Origin: JBBQFI01 sp038321775
GTDB lineage: Bacteria; Verrucomicrobiota; Verrucomicrobiia; Chthoniobacterales; UBA10450
DNA: 64,000 nucleotides
Assembly: GCA_038321775.1 (NCBI GenBank)
Contig: JBBQFI010000002.1
Span: 372,001 to 436,000, forward strand
Direction: 5' to 3'
The notes below the pieces were generated by a model, which was not told the DNA's origin, searched no databases, and saw only the letters and a list, made by a program, of their open reading frames with translations. A program made the translations under genes and the position numbers. The first letter of the stretch is position 1; each line of letters opens with the position of its first letter. Positions 35,406 to 44,158 of this stretch are shown here, one piece after another.

Positions 35406-37286
35406 TTAGGCGTGGGCGAGCTCAGCCGGCTTGCGCGGCGCGCGTTCACTCGGATCGACCGGTTCGTTTTGCATGGTGAAATCGCGCTCGCGTCCGGGCA
35501 GGCTGTATTCGTACGGTCCGCGATAAGCCACCGGAGTGATGACGAAGTTTCCATGCGGCGGCGGCGAGGGCGCAGTCCACTCCAGCGTGGTCGCTTCCCA
35601 TGGGTTGTCGTTCACTTTCTTGCCGTGCTTAATGCTCCAGAAAAAATTGATGATGAACGGAATTTGCGCCAGACCCATCGTCCAGGCCGCAATCGAGATC
35701 GGTGTGTTCCAATGAAATCCGGAAAGGCCCCAGGCTTTTTCGTTGGCCAGGTTCCAACCCTGACCGCCGTCATACCATCGACGATGCATGCCGAGCATTC
35801 CCTGCAGGAACATCGGCAGAAAAATAACGTTCATGCAGATGAGCGAAGGCCAGAAATGCACTTTGCCCCAAAACTCGCTCATCATTCGACCGGTTGCTTT
35901 CGGGAACCAAAAATAAATACCGGCGAAAAGTGCGAAGATCGTGCCCGGCGCAACGATGTAATGAAAATGTGCGATGACGTAGTAGGTGTCGTGCAAATAA
36001 AGATCGGCGCTGTTAAAGGCGAGTGGGATGCCAGTGAGCCCGCCGATTCCAAACATTGGCAGAAATGCGGTGGCGAAAAGCATCGGGACGTTAAATCGAA
36101 TTGATCCGCCCCAGAGCGAAATGAAAAATGCGCTTAGAATAATCACCGACGGAATCGAAATGATCATCGTCGTGGTTTGGAAAAAAGCGCTCACGGCGCT
36201 GCCCATGCCGGTCAGCCACATGTGATGCGCCCAAACAATGAAGGAAAGAAAACCAAGAACGAGGACGGCGAACACGAGCGACTTGTAACCCCACAGCGGT
36301 TTGCGCGAATTATTCGCGAGCACTTCGGCGACGATTCCCATGCCGGGAAGAATGAGGACGTAAACCTCAGGATGACCGAGAAACCAGAAAAGATGCTGCC
36401 ACAAAAGTGGACTGCCACCACCGCTGATGTGCACCGCTGCACCGTTCACAACCAAACCAGACGGCAGGAAAAAGCTGGTCGCAGCGACGCGATCCATCAG
36501 CTGCATCACAATCGCGGCCTCGAGCGGCGGGAAGGCGAGCAAAAGCAAAAATGCCGTGACGAATTGGGCCCAGACGAAGAATGGCAATCGCATCCAGGTA
36601 AGACCTTTTGCGCGCAACTGAATGATGGTGGTGATGAAATTCACCGCGCCGAGCAGCGATGAAGTGATGAGAAAAATAAAACCGATCAACCAAAGATTCT
36701 GGCCATTAAAAAACCAATGAAACTCTGGGCCTTTGTCGGCAATATCCGAGAGAGGCGTATAAGAAGTCCAACCGCCCTTGGCCGCGCCGCCCGGAACAAA
36801 AAAGCTGGCGAGCATAATCACGCCGCCGACCCCAAACGCCCAGAAGCTGGCGGCGTTGATTTTCGGGAAAGTCATGTCGGGAGCGCCGATTTGCAGCGGC
36901 ACAACAAAATTTCCGAAAGCGGCAAAAGCGATCGGGACGATGCCGAGGAAAATCATGATCGTGCCGTGCATCGCGCCTAACGAGTTATAAAACTCTGGTG
37001 TCATTTTGCCGTCCGGCATCGAGCCGGGACCGAAGAGATGACCGAGCGCGTTTCCGATCAAGGGCAGCGCCTGGCCGGGATAGGCCAGCTGCCAGCGCAT
37101 CAACATCATGAGAGAAAAACCGAGAAAGAGAAAAACCAGCCCGCAGATTCCGTACTGAATGCCGATGACTTTGTGGTCGGTGGAGAAAACATACTTTCGC
37201 CAGAAACCGAGCTCGTGATGCTCGTGTTCATCGTGATGATGCGGTTCGTGCGCGGAGTGAGAAGCGATTTCAGTGGAAGCATCCAT
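35406..37286 (-). CDS. coxA: Cytochrome c oxidase subunit I, A-type heme-copper oxidase
   Basis: The 626-residue membrane protein is the oxygen-reducing core. All metal ligands are present: low-spin heme His in GAMHGTIMIFLG, CuB His and the cross-linked Tyr in GHPEVYVLILPG, the CuB pair in VWAHHMWLTGM, and HxH in VIAHFHYIVAPGT. The Glu in HPEVY marks the A1 type. It is first in an operon coxA-coxC-IV-x-y-coxB-ctaA-ctaB-sco. The N-terminus is His-rich, unusually so for this subunit. Confidence 0.95.
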   Translation of the reverse strand: MDASTEIASHSAHEPHHHDEHEHHELGFWRKYVFSTDHKVIGIQYGICGLVFLFLGFSLMMLMRWQLAYPGQALPLIGNALGHLFGPGSMPDGKMTPEFYNSLGAMHGTIMIFLGIVPIAFAAFGNFVVPLQIGAPDMTFPKINAASFWAFGVGGVIMLASFFVPGGAAKGGWTSYTPLSDIADKGPEFHWFFNGQNLWLIGFIFLITSSLLGAVNFITTIIQLRAKGLTWMRLPFFVWAQFVTAFLLLLAFPPLEAAIVMQLMDRVAATSFFLPSGLVVNGAAVHISGGGSPLLWQHLFWFLGHPEVYVLILPGMGIVAEVLANNSRKPLWGYKSLVFAVLVLGFLSFIVWAHHMWLTGMGSAVSAFFQTTTMIISIPSVIILSAFFISLWGGSIRFNVPMLFATAFLPMFGIGGLTGIPLAFNSADLYLHDTYYVIAHFHYIVAPGTIFALFAGIYFWFPKATGRMMSEFWGKVHFWPSLICMNVIFLPMFLQGMLGMHRRWYDGGQGWNLANEKAWGLSGFHWNTPISIAAWTMGLAQIPFIINFFWSIKHGKKVNDNPWEATTLEWTAPSPPPHGNFVITPVAYRGPYEYSLPGRERDFTMQNEPVDPSERAPRKPAELAHA

Positions 37287-37456
37287 ATTCGGGAAAACTG
37301 AACCTGAATATCACGGTAAAAAATTCAAGAAGAAAGCGCGAAATTCAGCCCGAGAGATAGTTGAAGCTGGAATGCACATAGTTGAGCATTAACGGCGCAA
37401 ACTGACGAGGCGGACAATCACGCCATCAAAAACCGCGCATTATTGGTTATGAAAGT

Positions 37457-37786
37457 ATGAAGCAATCATCCAAACCGACTCTCCTCGAAGACGATGTCAG
37501 TATTCATATCTTCACCGTTTCTTCAGCGATGGTCGGGGTTTGCCTGACGGTGATCGGCCTGATCCGCATTGTCATTACCATCCATAAGATCAACACCTTC
37601 GCGGACGACCTGCTCGCCGCGAATGCGCTCATCTTCCTCTTTTCCTGTGTTTGCTCGTACTGGGCGCTGCGGACGCGCAGCAGTCGTCGTTTACATCGGC
37701 TCGAGCGCATCGCTGACGTGGCATTTCTGCTTGGACTTTTTCTGATGGTGGCCGTTTGCGCGGTCATTACCTACGCTATTGTTTGA
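37457..37786 (+). CDS. Small three-helix membrane protein
   Basis: The 109-residue protein has three hydrophobic helices (TVSSAMVGVCLTVIGLIRIV, ALIFLFSCVCSYWAL and FLLGLFLMVAVCAVITYAIV) joined by short charged loops. It lies on the plus strand between the two minus-strand respiratory operons. I do not recognise the family with certainty. The ATG is preceded by a purine-rich stretch. Confidence 0.65.
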   Translation: MKQSSKPTLLEDDVSIHIFTVSSAMVGVCLTVIGLIRIVITIHKINTFADDLLAANALIFLFSCVCSYWALRTRSSRRLHRLERIADVAFLLGLFLMVAVCAVITYAIV

Positions 37787-37823
37787 ACAGCAGTGAAATT
37801 GCACGGATAAGGTTTGATCCGCC

Positions 37824-38951
37824 ATGCCCACGGAATATCATTCGCACATGCGGCAAGTGTCTTGGAATCAGAGACTGATTGTTACGATCGTTTGCCTCTT
37901 TTGCTGCGCGGACGCCGGATTTTCTCAGACGCCAACGCCGACAATAACTCCGACGGTAACGCCCACCGTAACTCCGACGGCAACGCCGACCGTAACACCC
38001 ACTGGTGGAAGTCCCACGCCGACACCGAGTGCCACGCCAACTCCCTCGGCTACTCCCACTGCTTCAGCGACTCCGACAGCCAGCGCAATGCCAACGCCCA
38101 GCGCGACTCCAACGCCAAGTGTATTCCCGACGCCGAGCCGAGGCCACACGCCCACACCAACGCCAGCTCCGGTTGCTGGACAGCTTCTTAATATCTCGAC
38201 GCGCGCGCTCGTGCAGAACGGCAGTCAGGTTTTGATCGGCGGATTCATTATCACGGGGACGGATGCAAAGACGGTCCTTCTTCGTGCACTCGGTCCCTCG
38301 TTAGGCAAACGCGGTGTGGCGGGCGCATTGACCGATCCGATCCTGCATTTGTTCGACTTAAACGGACTTCTCATCGCAGAAAATGATAATTGGAGAGATA
38401 CGAACGAAAGCGACATCATCGCAACGAAGATTCCCCCCACGGACGATCGCGAATCGGCCATCCTGATGACGTTACCGCCTTCCAATTACACGACTCTGAT
38501 GGTCGGGAAAAACGGTGGCAGCGGAATCGGACTTATCGAAGTGTACGATCTCGAGCCCGCAGTTCGTTCGATCCTCGCGAATATCAGCTCACGCGGTTTT
38601 GTCGGTACGGGAAATAATGTTTTAATCGGAGGTTTCATCATTGGCGTGAACGGAACGAGCGCCAACGTTGTGGCGCGCGCGCTAGGTCCATCGCTCAGTA
38701 ATTCGAATGTTTCCGGCACCTTGCAGGATCCAATCTTGGAATTACACAACGCCAACGGCGTAGTGGTTGCGACCAATGACAATTGGAAAGATTCGCAGGA
38801 GACGACGATTCAATCGATCGGGCTCGCACCTCCGGATAATCGTGAATCGGCGATTTTCGCGACGCTCGCCGCGGGGCATTACACCGCGATTGTGCGCGGT
38901 CGAAATGAGACGACCGGCGTCGCGCTCGTGGAAGTCTACCGCGTTCCGTAG
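37824..38951 (+). CDS. Secreted protein with Thr-Pro linker and two RALGPSL modules
   Basis: The 375-residue protein has a signal peptide (LIVTIVCLFCCADAGFSQ), a linker of about 75 residues made of TPTPT, TATPTV and SATP units, and two similar modules of about 105 residues. Each module has NIS(T/S)RxxV..NVLIGGFII, RALGPSL, DPIL.L.(N/D)..G, NDNWRD and a closing GIGLIEVYDL or TGVALVEVY strand. Such modules are widespread in Verrucomicrobia secretomes as I remember them; their ligand is unknown to me. An internal ATG at 37848 is an alternative start. Confidence 0.8.
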   Translation: MPTEYHSHMRQVSWNQRLIVTIVCLFCCADAGFSQTPTPTITPTVTPTVTPTATPTVTPTGGSPTPTPSATPTPSATPTASATPTASAMPTPSATPTPSVFPTPSRGHTPTPTPAPVAGQLLNISTRALVQNGSQVLIGGFIITGTDAKTVLLRALGPSLGKRGVAGALTDPILHLFDLNGLLIAENDNWRDTNESDIIATKIPPTDDRESAILMTLPPSNYTTLMVGKNGGSGIGLIEVYDLEPAVRSILANISSRGFVGTGNNVLIGGFIIGVNGTSANVVARALGPSLSNSNVSGTLQDPILELHNANGVVVATNDNWKDSQETTIQSIGLAPPDNRESAIFATLAAGHYTAIVRGRNETTGVALVEVYRVP

Positions 38952-38956
38952 CAGAA

Positions 38957-39730
38957 CTACGTCTTCGGCGCTGGAGTCGGCGCAGCGGGCTTGGATTGCT
39001 CGTTAGGCGCGGCGCCTGCCGCAGCACCACCGGGGAGTTCCGCAGTTTCTGGAACGGCGAGGATATCCGGTTCCGTCCACGAGTCAGCGCGACCAGCGAG
39101 TTCCTTGCGCAAAGCGGAAATTTGTTCAGGCGAAACAGGACCGCCGGTATTTCCCCACTCTTGCCGCACGAAAGTGAGAACGTCGGCGATCTTCTGATCA
39201 TTCAACGTTTTCTCCCACGGTTGCATCACGGCCGAGCCGAAATGCTGACCCTTCACCGTGAGCGGTCCCGTTAAACCTTTCAGCACAATCATGGCTGGGC
39301 GTCGCGTGCCGCCATTTACGATTTCAGATCCGGCCAACGGCGGATATTGGCCCGCGACACCGAGGCCGGTCATTTGGTGACACGTCGCGCAGTTAGCTGA
39401 AAAAATCTTTTTGCCGCGATCGGCCGGTGACAGTTCGGCCACCTGAGTCGCAGCCGCTCCGGCAGCGCCAGTTTTCTTTGACCGTTGCGCACCGCCTAAC
39501 GGATCAAGTCCATCGCCACTGAAATCTCCGGAATAACGACCGAGATAGGCGCCGCCAAAAAAGACCGCGAGACCGTAAAGCGCGATCAGCCAAAGCGAGA
39601 GCGGCTCGAGGCCCGCGCGCGGTTCAAGCTTTTCGCGCTGAATCGCGGCGTGCGTATCCTGCACCTCTTGCGTCTCGCCATAATCCATTCCCTGGCGAAC
39701 GCGTTTTGGTGGAGACGGATTCTCGTTCAT
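38957..39730 (-). CDS. Membrane-anchored monoheme cytochrome c
   Basis: The 257-residue protein has one membrane helix at about residues 44-63 (LSLWLIALYGLAVFFGGAYL), a flexible Gly/Ala region, and a class I cytochrome c domain with CATCHQ near residue 115 and the likely axial Met in SAVMQPW. The C-terminal 45 residues are Pro/Ala-rich. It overlaps the CcoO-like gene by 4 bases and ends the 11-gene complex III operon. It resembles the anchored cytochromes that pass electrons to oxidases and occupies the place of ccoP. Confidence 0.85.
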   Translation of the reverse strand: MNENPSPPKRVRQGMDYGETQEVQDTHAAIQREKLEPRAGLEPLSLWLIALYGLAVFFGGAYLGRYSGDFSGDGLDPLGGAQRSKKTGAAGAAATQVAELSPADRGKKIFSANCATCHQMTGLGVAGQYPPLAGSEIVNGGTRRPAMIVLKGLTGPLTVKGQHFGSAVMQPWEKTLNDQKIADVLTFVRQEWGNTGGPVSPEQISALRKELAGRADSWTEPDILAVPETAELPGGAAAGAAPNEQSKPAAPTPAPKT

Positions 39731-40620
39731 TTAACTGCTTTTCCTGGCGCAGGCGACGAAGCCGGCGCGGCGGCCGTCTTCACTTCCTTGAGCGCATGCG
39801 ATTGATCGAGTGACATGAGATAGGCGACTAAACATTTCGCGTCGTAAGTCGGAACAATTTCCCAACCGGCAGGTGGCGCATCGGGCGACGACGATTCAAA
39901 ATTCAAGGCGTCAGCCGAAACTTGTCCGCTAACCTGGCGCTTCTCGTAAAGGAAACGGAAAGCCGGCATGTCGGAGTCGAGCGTGATGCTGCGCGGATTA
40001 TAAAGATGACGATGATGCCAGGCTTCGGTGTAAGGAATTGGCACTCCGTTGATCGCGGTCACGGTTTCGTTAGGCGCGGTCGGGCTTGCCGAAGGCGTCG
40101 GATTTTGCGCAGCGGCGGGGGGTGCGCTGGTTGTTTGTGAGGCGGCCGCGGTAGCAGGTGCCGCTGCCGGCGGAGGTGTAGGTGAGGTTCCTGCCCCGGG
40201 CGCTCCGGTCGTCGGCGCAGCCGTAGCGGACGGCGCGGGGGCGTTTTGATCTGTTACCGGCGGCCGATGCCCGACATTCGCGAGATCTGGACCCATGCGC
40301 ATTTTTCCAAGCAAAACCGGATGCTCGAAAATATAGTCGCGCGGCGCGCTCCGGCGTTCGCCCCATTTCCGATCGAGATCGGAACCGGCATAGTCGGCAC
40401 GAACCTGTTGGGAATGGCAATAGTCGCAGCCGTTCGCCGCATAAATATGCCGGCCGCGTTCCGCCATTCCTGATTTCGGCGCGGGATAAGCATCGGTGCC
40501 GTCCTCTTCCATCTGCGGATCAAGATGACCGATCTGCAAATTCGGAATGAAGATGAGTCCAGTCCACGAAAACGCGAACGTTCCCAGAATTCCGAGGAAA
40601 AGTGGAAGCAACCCTTTCAC
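39727..40620 (-). CDS. ccoO: CcoO-like membrane cytochrome c with Pro/Ala-rich insert
   Basis: The 297-residue protein has one N-terminal membrane helix and a CcoO-type cytochrome c domain: heme site NGCDYCHSQQVRAD, the MRMGPDLANVGHRP segment and the axial Met in SDMPAFRFL, with the HHRHLYNPRS stretch in front. Between residues about 126 and 190 lies a low-complexity insert rich in Pro, Ala, Thr and Ser that ordinary CcoO lacks. The partner CcoN-like protein has lost its oxygen-binding site, so this is probably an electron carrier and not part of a cbb3 oxidase. Confidence 0.85.
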   Translation of the reverse strand: MKGLLPLFLGILGTFAFSWTGLIFIPNLQIGHLDPQMEEDGTDAYPAPKSGMAERGRHIYAANGCDYCHSQQVRADYAGSDLDRKWGERRSAPRDYIFEHPVLLGKMRMGPDLANVGHRPPVTDQNAPAPSATAAPTTGAPGAGTSPTPPPAAAPATAAASQTTSAPPAAAQNPTPSASPTAPNETVTAINGVPIPYTEAWHHRHLYNPRSITLDSDMPAFRFLYEKRQVSGQVSADALNFESSSPDAPPAGWEIVPTYDAKCLVAYLMSLDQSHALKEVKTAAAPASSPAPGKAVK

Positions 40621-42110
40621 GGATGCACGTCCTCCGGTTCGACAGGGTTAAGAAATGTCGGAACACTCGCAGTCCGACCAAGACCTAAAAGCATCAGGCC
40701 AAAATGAAATGCGAAAATGAAATGCGAGGCGGTAAGAAGAACTCCGGAAAGACTCCGGCCGCGCAGATAAGGCAGAACCGACTGCGTGCTTTCCGTGAAA
40801 GACAATGTCGCGTCGTTCATGCTCAGACCTTGCACCAATCCGCCCACGAGAAGCATGAGCACCATCAGGCCGACACCGTAAGCCGAGGACCAGAAGTGCA
40901 ACTTAATCAGAGAAGCGTAACGCCATTCGCAACCCACGAGTCGAGGCACGATGTAGTACATCGAGCCAAACATCACCATGGTGAAAAAAGCGTAGAGACC
41001 GAGATGTGAATAGGCCACGCTTACCTGCGTGAATTGAACGATGCGCGCCATGGAACGCAGCGAAATGATCACGCCGACAATGCTGAACGCGGTGTAGGAA
41101 ATCGCGCCGAAAACGGTGAAGCGCAGGGTCGGGCTGTAACGCATGAGCGGAAAATATCCGCGCATCGTCATGTGATGGTTAAGACCAACCGTGGCCACCG
41201 GAATGATGCAAAGAATTGTAGCCGCGATACTGGCCGTGATCATCCATGCCGGGAACGGTCCATCGATTAAGCGTTGCATTCCCGTCCAGCTTGCAAATAA
41301 CGCGTAAGTCCAGAACCCGATGGTGGCGAGGTTGTAACTGTAAACCGGACGCCCGATTACTTTCGGAATCATGTAATAAACCGTTCCGAGCCCGATCGAG
41401 CCGAGCCAAAGGAACATGAGATTGTTCGCGTACCACCAACTGACCACGGCTTGCATCACGCCCTGGACCGGAACAACGAAAAGCATGACCTGCGTTGCGC
41501 CATACATCCATGGGAACCAGAGAAACGCCGCGAGCAAATACCATTGCGTGATGTAAATCGTGTCGCCGCGGCGGAAACGGAACATCAGCACCGCCCACGA
41601 CATGACGAGCAGATACGCGACAAAAATTACAACTCCGGCGTAAGCAGGGAATTCGAACCATTCGTAACCGGTACTATCGCCGGCCAAAATTCCTCCGACG
41701 CCGAGAAGCACGCCGAAATTCCAAAACGCCGCACCCGTGACAAGCAGAAGCGGATGACGCAAGGTCGTCCGGCACAAACGCGCCATGAGCCAGATCGCCG
41801 TGCCCATTCCGGCCATGGAAGCCCAGCCGTAAACCATCATGTTCATGTGCGCCGCGCGCACCCGGCCGAACGTTAAAAAACTAATTCCCGAGAACATGTC
41901 GGGACTGTGCAATTTGAAAGAAGCAAAGCCGGCAAGGAGCGTGCCTAACAAAAGCCAGACGATGGCCGAAGTGTAAAACATCAGAACCGGCACACGCGTG
42001 GACGCATCGATCAACGCCCGCTCGACGTTCTCGATTTCGGTCTGCGTCACTTGTTCGGAAGAACGCTGTGCTTCCGGCGGTCTGGAAGTTGCGGTTCCGG
42101 TTGTCGTCAT
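40617..42110 (-). CDS. CcoN-like heme b protein lacking the oxygen-reducing site
   Basis: The 497-residue, twelve-helix protein aligns with CcoN (cbb3 oxidase subunit I) along its length. The low-spin heme ligands are kept: His88 in VRAAHMNMM and His369 in VAYSHLGLY. From memory of CcoN, the other ligands are replaced: the CuB His in WWYGHN is Asn229 (WWYANN), the CuB pair in AGPHHLH is Gln-Arg (TGMQRLI, 279-280), and the heme b3 His of GHVH is Tyr367. The channel Glu of FEGP is Val. It should bind heme b only. I chose the ATG at 42110, which overlaps the upstream stop; 42119 is the alternative. Confidence 0.9.
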   Translation of the reverse strand: MTTTGTATSRPPEAQRSSEQVTQTEIENVERALIDASTRVPVLMFYTSAIVWLLLGTLLAGFASFKLHSPDMFSGISFLTFGRVRAAHMNMMVYGWASMAGMGTAIWLMARLCRTTLRHPLLLVTGAAFWNFGVLLGVGGILAGDSTGYEWFEFPAYAGVVIFVAYLLVMSWAVLMFRFRRGDTIYITQWYLLAAFLWFPWMYGATQVMLFVVPVQGVMQAVVSWWYANNLMFLWLGSIGLGTVYYMIPKVIGRPVYSYNLATIGFWTYALFASWTGMQRLIDGPFPAWMITASIAATILCIIPVATVGLNHHMTMRGYFPLMRYSPTLRFTVFGAISYTAFSIVGVIISLRSMARIVQFTQVSVAYSHLGLYAFFTMVMFGSMYYIVPRLVGCEWRYASLIKLHFWSSAYGVGLMVLMLLVGGLVQGLSMNDATLSFTESTQSVLPYLRGRSLSGVLLTASHFIFAFHFGLMLLGLGRTASVPTFLNPVEPEDVHP

Positions 42111-42298
42111 CGATTCCATTTTGATGCTTGCAAAACTTTCGCTTCCAAAGATCCTGGCTTCGGTTCGTTGCGACGGAACCAGCGGCGTCGCGGCATGACC
42201 AAATCGGTCGCCATGCCAATCGGTTCTTCGGCGTCGAAAATCATCTCCGCGTTTTTTTCGTAGAGTTTCATTCGAACAATGAGATCGGCGATGCTCAT
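42107..42298 (-). CDS. Small soluble protein of the complex III / CcoN-like operon
   Basis: The 63-residue protein is hydrophilic and has no membrane helix, so it is not a CcoQ. It starts with SIADLIVRMKLYEKNAEMIF and ends in a basic region (MPRRRWFRRNE). Its ATG overlaps the upstream stop and its TGA overlaps the CcoN-like start, so it is translated in series with both. That coupling is the main support for it being real. The family is not recognised. Confidence 0.7.
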   Translation of the reverse strand: MSIADLIVRMKLYEKNAEMIFDAEEPIGMATDLVMPRRRWFRRNEPKPGSLEAKVLQASKWNR

Positions 42299-42954
42299 GG
42301 CGTGGGCGCTTTTCCTCGGACGGGCAACGGGGTTCCCGGTGGTGATTGGACCGGTGTCGGCATCACTGCTCCCGCAGGATTTGGTTGCGCGGCGCCGGAT
42401 GGAGGTGAAGCCGCGGGCGTAGCGGATGCGCCCGGTTGCGTTCCCGGAGGAGCGGAAGCGGGATTGGCCGCGCCCGTTGGTTGACCACGAATTTCCGAGT
42501 TCGGTCCGCCGACAGAAACCGGTTTCGGTGTTGGATTTGTCCGTAATTCCGGCGAGCCACTCGGGGCAGCGGATGGTGCCGGAGCGCCGGCTTTTGCCGC
42601 AGCGGGAGAAGCTTGCGGCTCCGGCGTCGCGATCGGATAAGCCGCTGTTGGTTTCTTCGCGGCCAGATCCACGAGCGCAAGTTGCATCGCGTGTTCGATG
42701 GGAATGCGCACCGTGCCTTTATTTTTATCGACCCATGCGTAACTCGTTAGGGCAACGGCCGCGTCCTTCTGCAATTGCTCCAACTTTTCCACGCGGGCTT
42801 TCGCTCGCTTCGCTTCGTAATCGTCGCCGTGCGGCATGGCGCTGAAGACAACCCAGACAAAAAATCCGAAGACGACAAAGAGCAAAACCACCCCGATCCA
42901 TGTGCCAAACATGAAGTGCGGTTGTTGAAAATCGAAGCGGCGCGTTTCGTTCAT
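42295..42954 (-). CDS. Single-helix protein with WVDKNKGTVRIPI motif, complex III operon
   Basis: The 219-residue protein has one membrane helix (FGTWIGVVLLFVVFGFFVWV), a short coiled-coil-like segment, the block SYAWVDKNKGTVRIPIEHAM, and then about 110 residues of Pro/Ala/Gly-rich low complexity. I remember similar WVD..G.VRIPI blocks in small proteins beside oxidase genes of Planctomycetes and Verrucomicrobia, but know of no assigned role. It lies between actF and the CcoN-like module and could join the two complexes. Confidence 0.7.
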   Translation of the reverse strand: MNETRRFDFQQPHFMFGTWIGVVLLFVVFGFFVWVVFSAMPHGDDYEAKRAKARVEKLEQLQKDAAVALTSYAWVDKNKGTVRIPIEHAMQLALVDLAAKKPTAAYPIATPEPQASPAAAKAGAPAPSAAPSGSPELRTNPTPKPVSVGGPNSEIRGQPTGAANPASAPPGTQPGASATPAASPPSGAAQPNPAGAVMPTPVQSPPGTPLPVRGKAPTP

Positions 42955-42955
42955 C

Positions 42956-44158
42956 TTAATTCACCAGGCGCAAAGATTCGATCAGCCGCGGATCGCGCAC
43001 CGGGAAGAGGGAAGTTTTTCCGATTACGCGCAGGTAAACAAAGCCAAGCGTCCCGCCGATGGCGATCAACGGAACAAAATCCCAGACGCTAAGGCGAACA
43101 CCGGTGCGATGCAGAACCGGCAAAACCACGATGTAGATGTCGAGAAGTTGCATGCACAAAATCCAGCCCGCCACAATACAGAGCTGCTGCGGTTTTTTCT
43201 TGATCGACCGCATAAGAAGAATGGGGAAGCCGAGAAAAAATCTTCCGAAGACGAGCACCGAGCTGAGCAGCCACCACGATTCCGTATTCCGCAGAATGAA
43301 GTATTCGGTTTCTTCCGGAATGTTCGCGTACCAAATGAGCATGTACTGGCTGAAGCCGATGTAGGCCCAGAAAACGGTGAAGGCGAGCATCCATTTCCCC
43401 ATGGTGTGGTAATGCTCCATCGTGACCGTTTCTTTTAGATAACCGGCGCTGCGCAACGCGGTAATCACGAGCACGAGAAGCGACATCGAACTTCCGGCCG
43501 CGCCGGCAAAGATGTAAACGCCGAACATGGTGGAGAACCAATGGTAATCGAGGCTCATCAGCCAATCGAAGGCGCCGAAAGTCAGCATTAATCCGAAAAG
43601 GGGCAGACTAACGAATGCCGCTTTCCGCATCTTGATGGTGAAGCGCGGATTGCCGTCATTGTCCTGCGCGACGGAATATTTGCGCAGGAGCCAGGCGGAA
43701 ATCGTGAAGAAGGAAAAAAAGATCACCGCACGCAGAAGAAAGAACTGCCAGTTCAAATACGGGCGTTTTGCGTCGAGCACAGGATCGATTCCCGGCGGGA
43801 TGTTCATCCATCGATAAAGATGATGGCGCAGAAGCAGGACCGGAATGAAAAGGAGCGCGAGGACAGGCCAGAGGAACGCGATATTTTCCAATTGCCGCCT
43901 AACGACTACGGACCATTCTGCGTCGGTGGCGTGATGGACAATAATCCAGAAAAGACAGCCGCCGAGCAGAGTGAAGAAATACGCGAAAGCGAAGAGCCAG
44001 GAAAAACTGAACTGCACGGGCGATAAAATCGCGCCGACGACACTCAAGGCGAGACCGAGCAAAGCCAGGATGCCGAACAACAGGGAAAGCCCGGCGAATC
44101 GACCGCGCTCGAAATATTCTCCTTCCGGAGTTGGAACCACGTGTGCGCGCTCGCTCAT
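42956..44158 (-). CDS. actF: Alternative complex III subunit ActF
   Basis: The 400-residue NrfD-like membrane protein has ten helices and matches ActF by position and pattern (GCLFWIIVHHATDAEWSVVVRR, DWLMSLDYHWFSTMFGVYIF, WMLAFTVFWAYIGFSQYMLIWY). With ActC it forms the membrane core of the quinol:cytochrome c oxidoreductase. The ATG at 44158 overlaps the actE stop; the longer frame to 44284 lies wholly inside actE and is rejected. Confidence 0.9.
   Translation of the reverse strand: MSERAHVVPTPEGEYFERGRFAGLSLLFGILALLGLALSVVGAILSPVQFSFSWLFAFAYFFTLLGGCLFWIIVHHATDAEWSVVVRRQLENIAFLWPVLALLFIPVLLLRHHLYRWMNIPPGIDPVLDAKRPYLNWQFFLLRAVIFFSFFTISAWLLRKYSVAQDNDGNPRFTIKMRKAAFVSLPLFGLMLTFGAFDWLMSLDYHWFSTMFGVYIFAGAAGSSMSLLVLVITALRSAGYLKETVTMEHYHTMGKWMLAFTVFWAYIGFSQYMLIWYANIPEETEYFILRNTESWWLLSSVLVFGRFFLGFPILLMRSIKKKPQQLCIVAGWILCMQLLDIYIVVLPVLHRTGVRLSVWDFVPLIAIGGTLGFVYLRVIGKTSLFPVRDPRLIESLRLVN

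Noticed and set aside
37925..38155. Gly/Val-rich open frame on the minus strand
   Set aside because: Antisense of the Thr-Pro linker of the secreted RALGPSL protein; low-complexity shadow.
40617..42110. Functional cbb3-type cytochrome c oxidase subunit I
   Set aside because: Overall similarity invites this label, but the heme b3 and CuB ligands are replaced, so an oxygen-reducing role is not supported.
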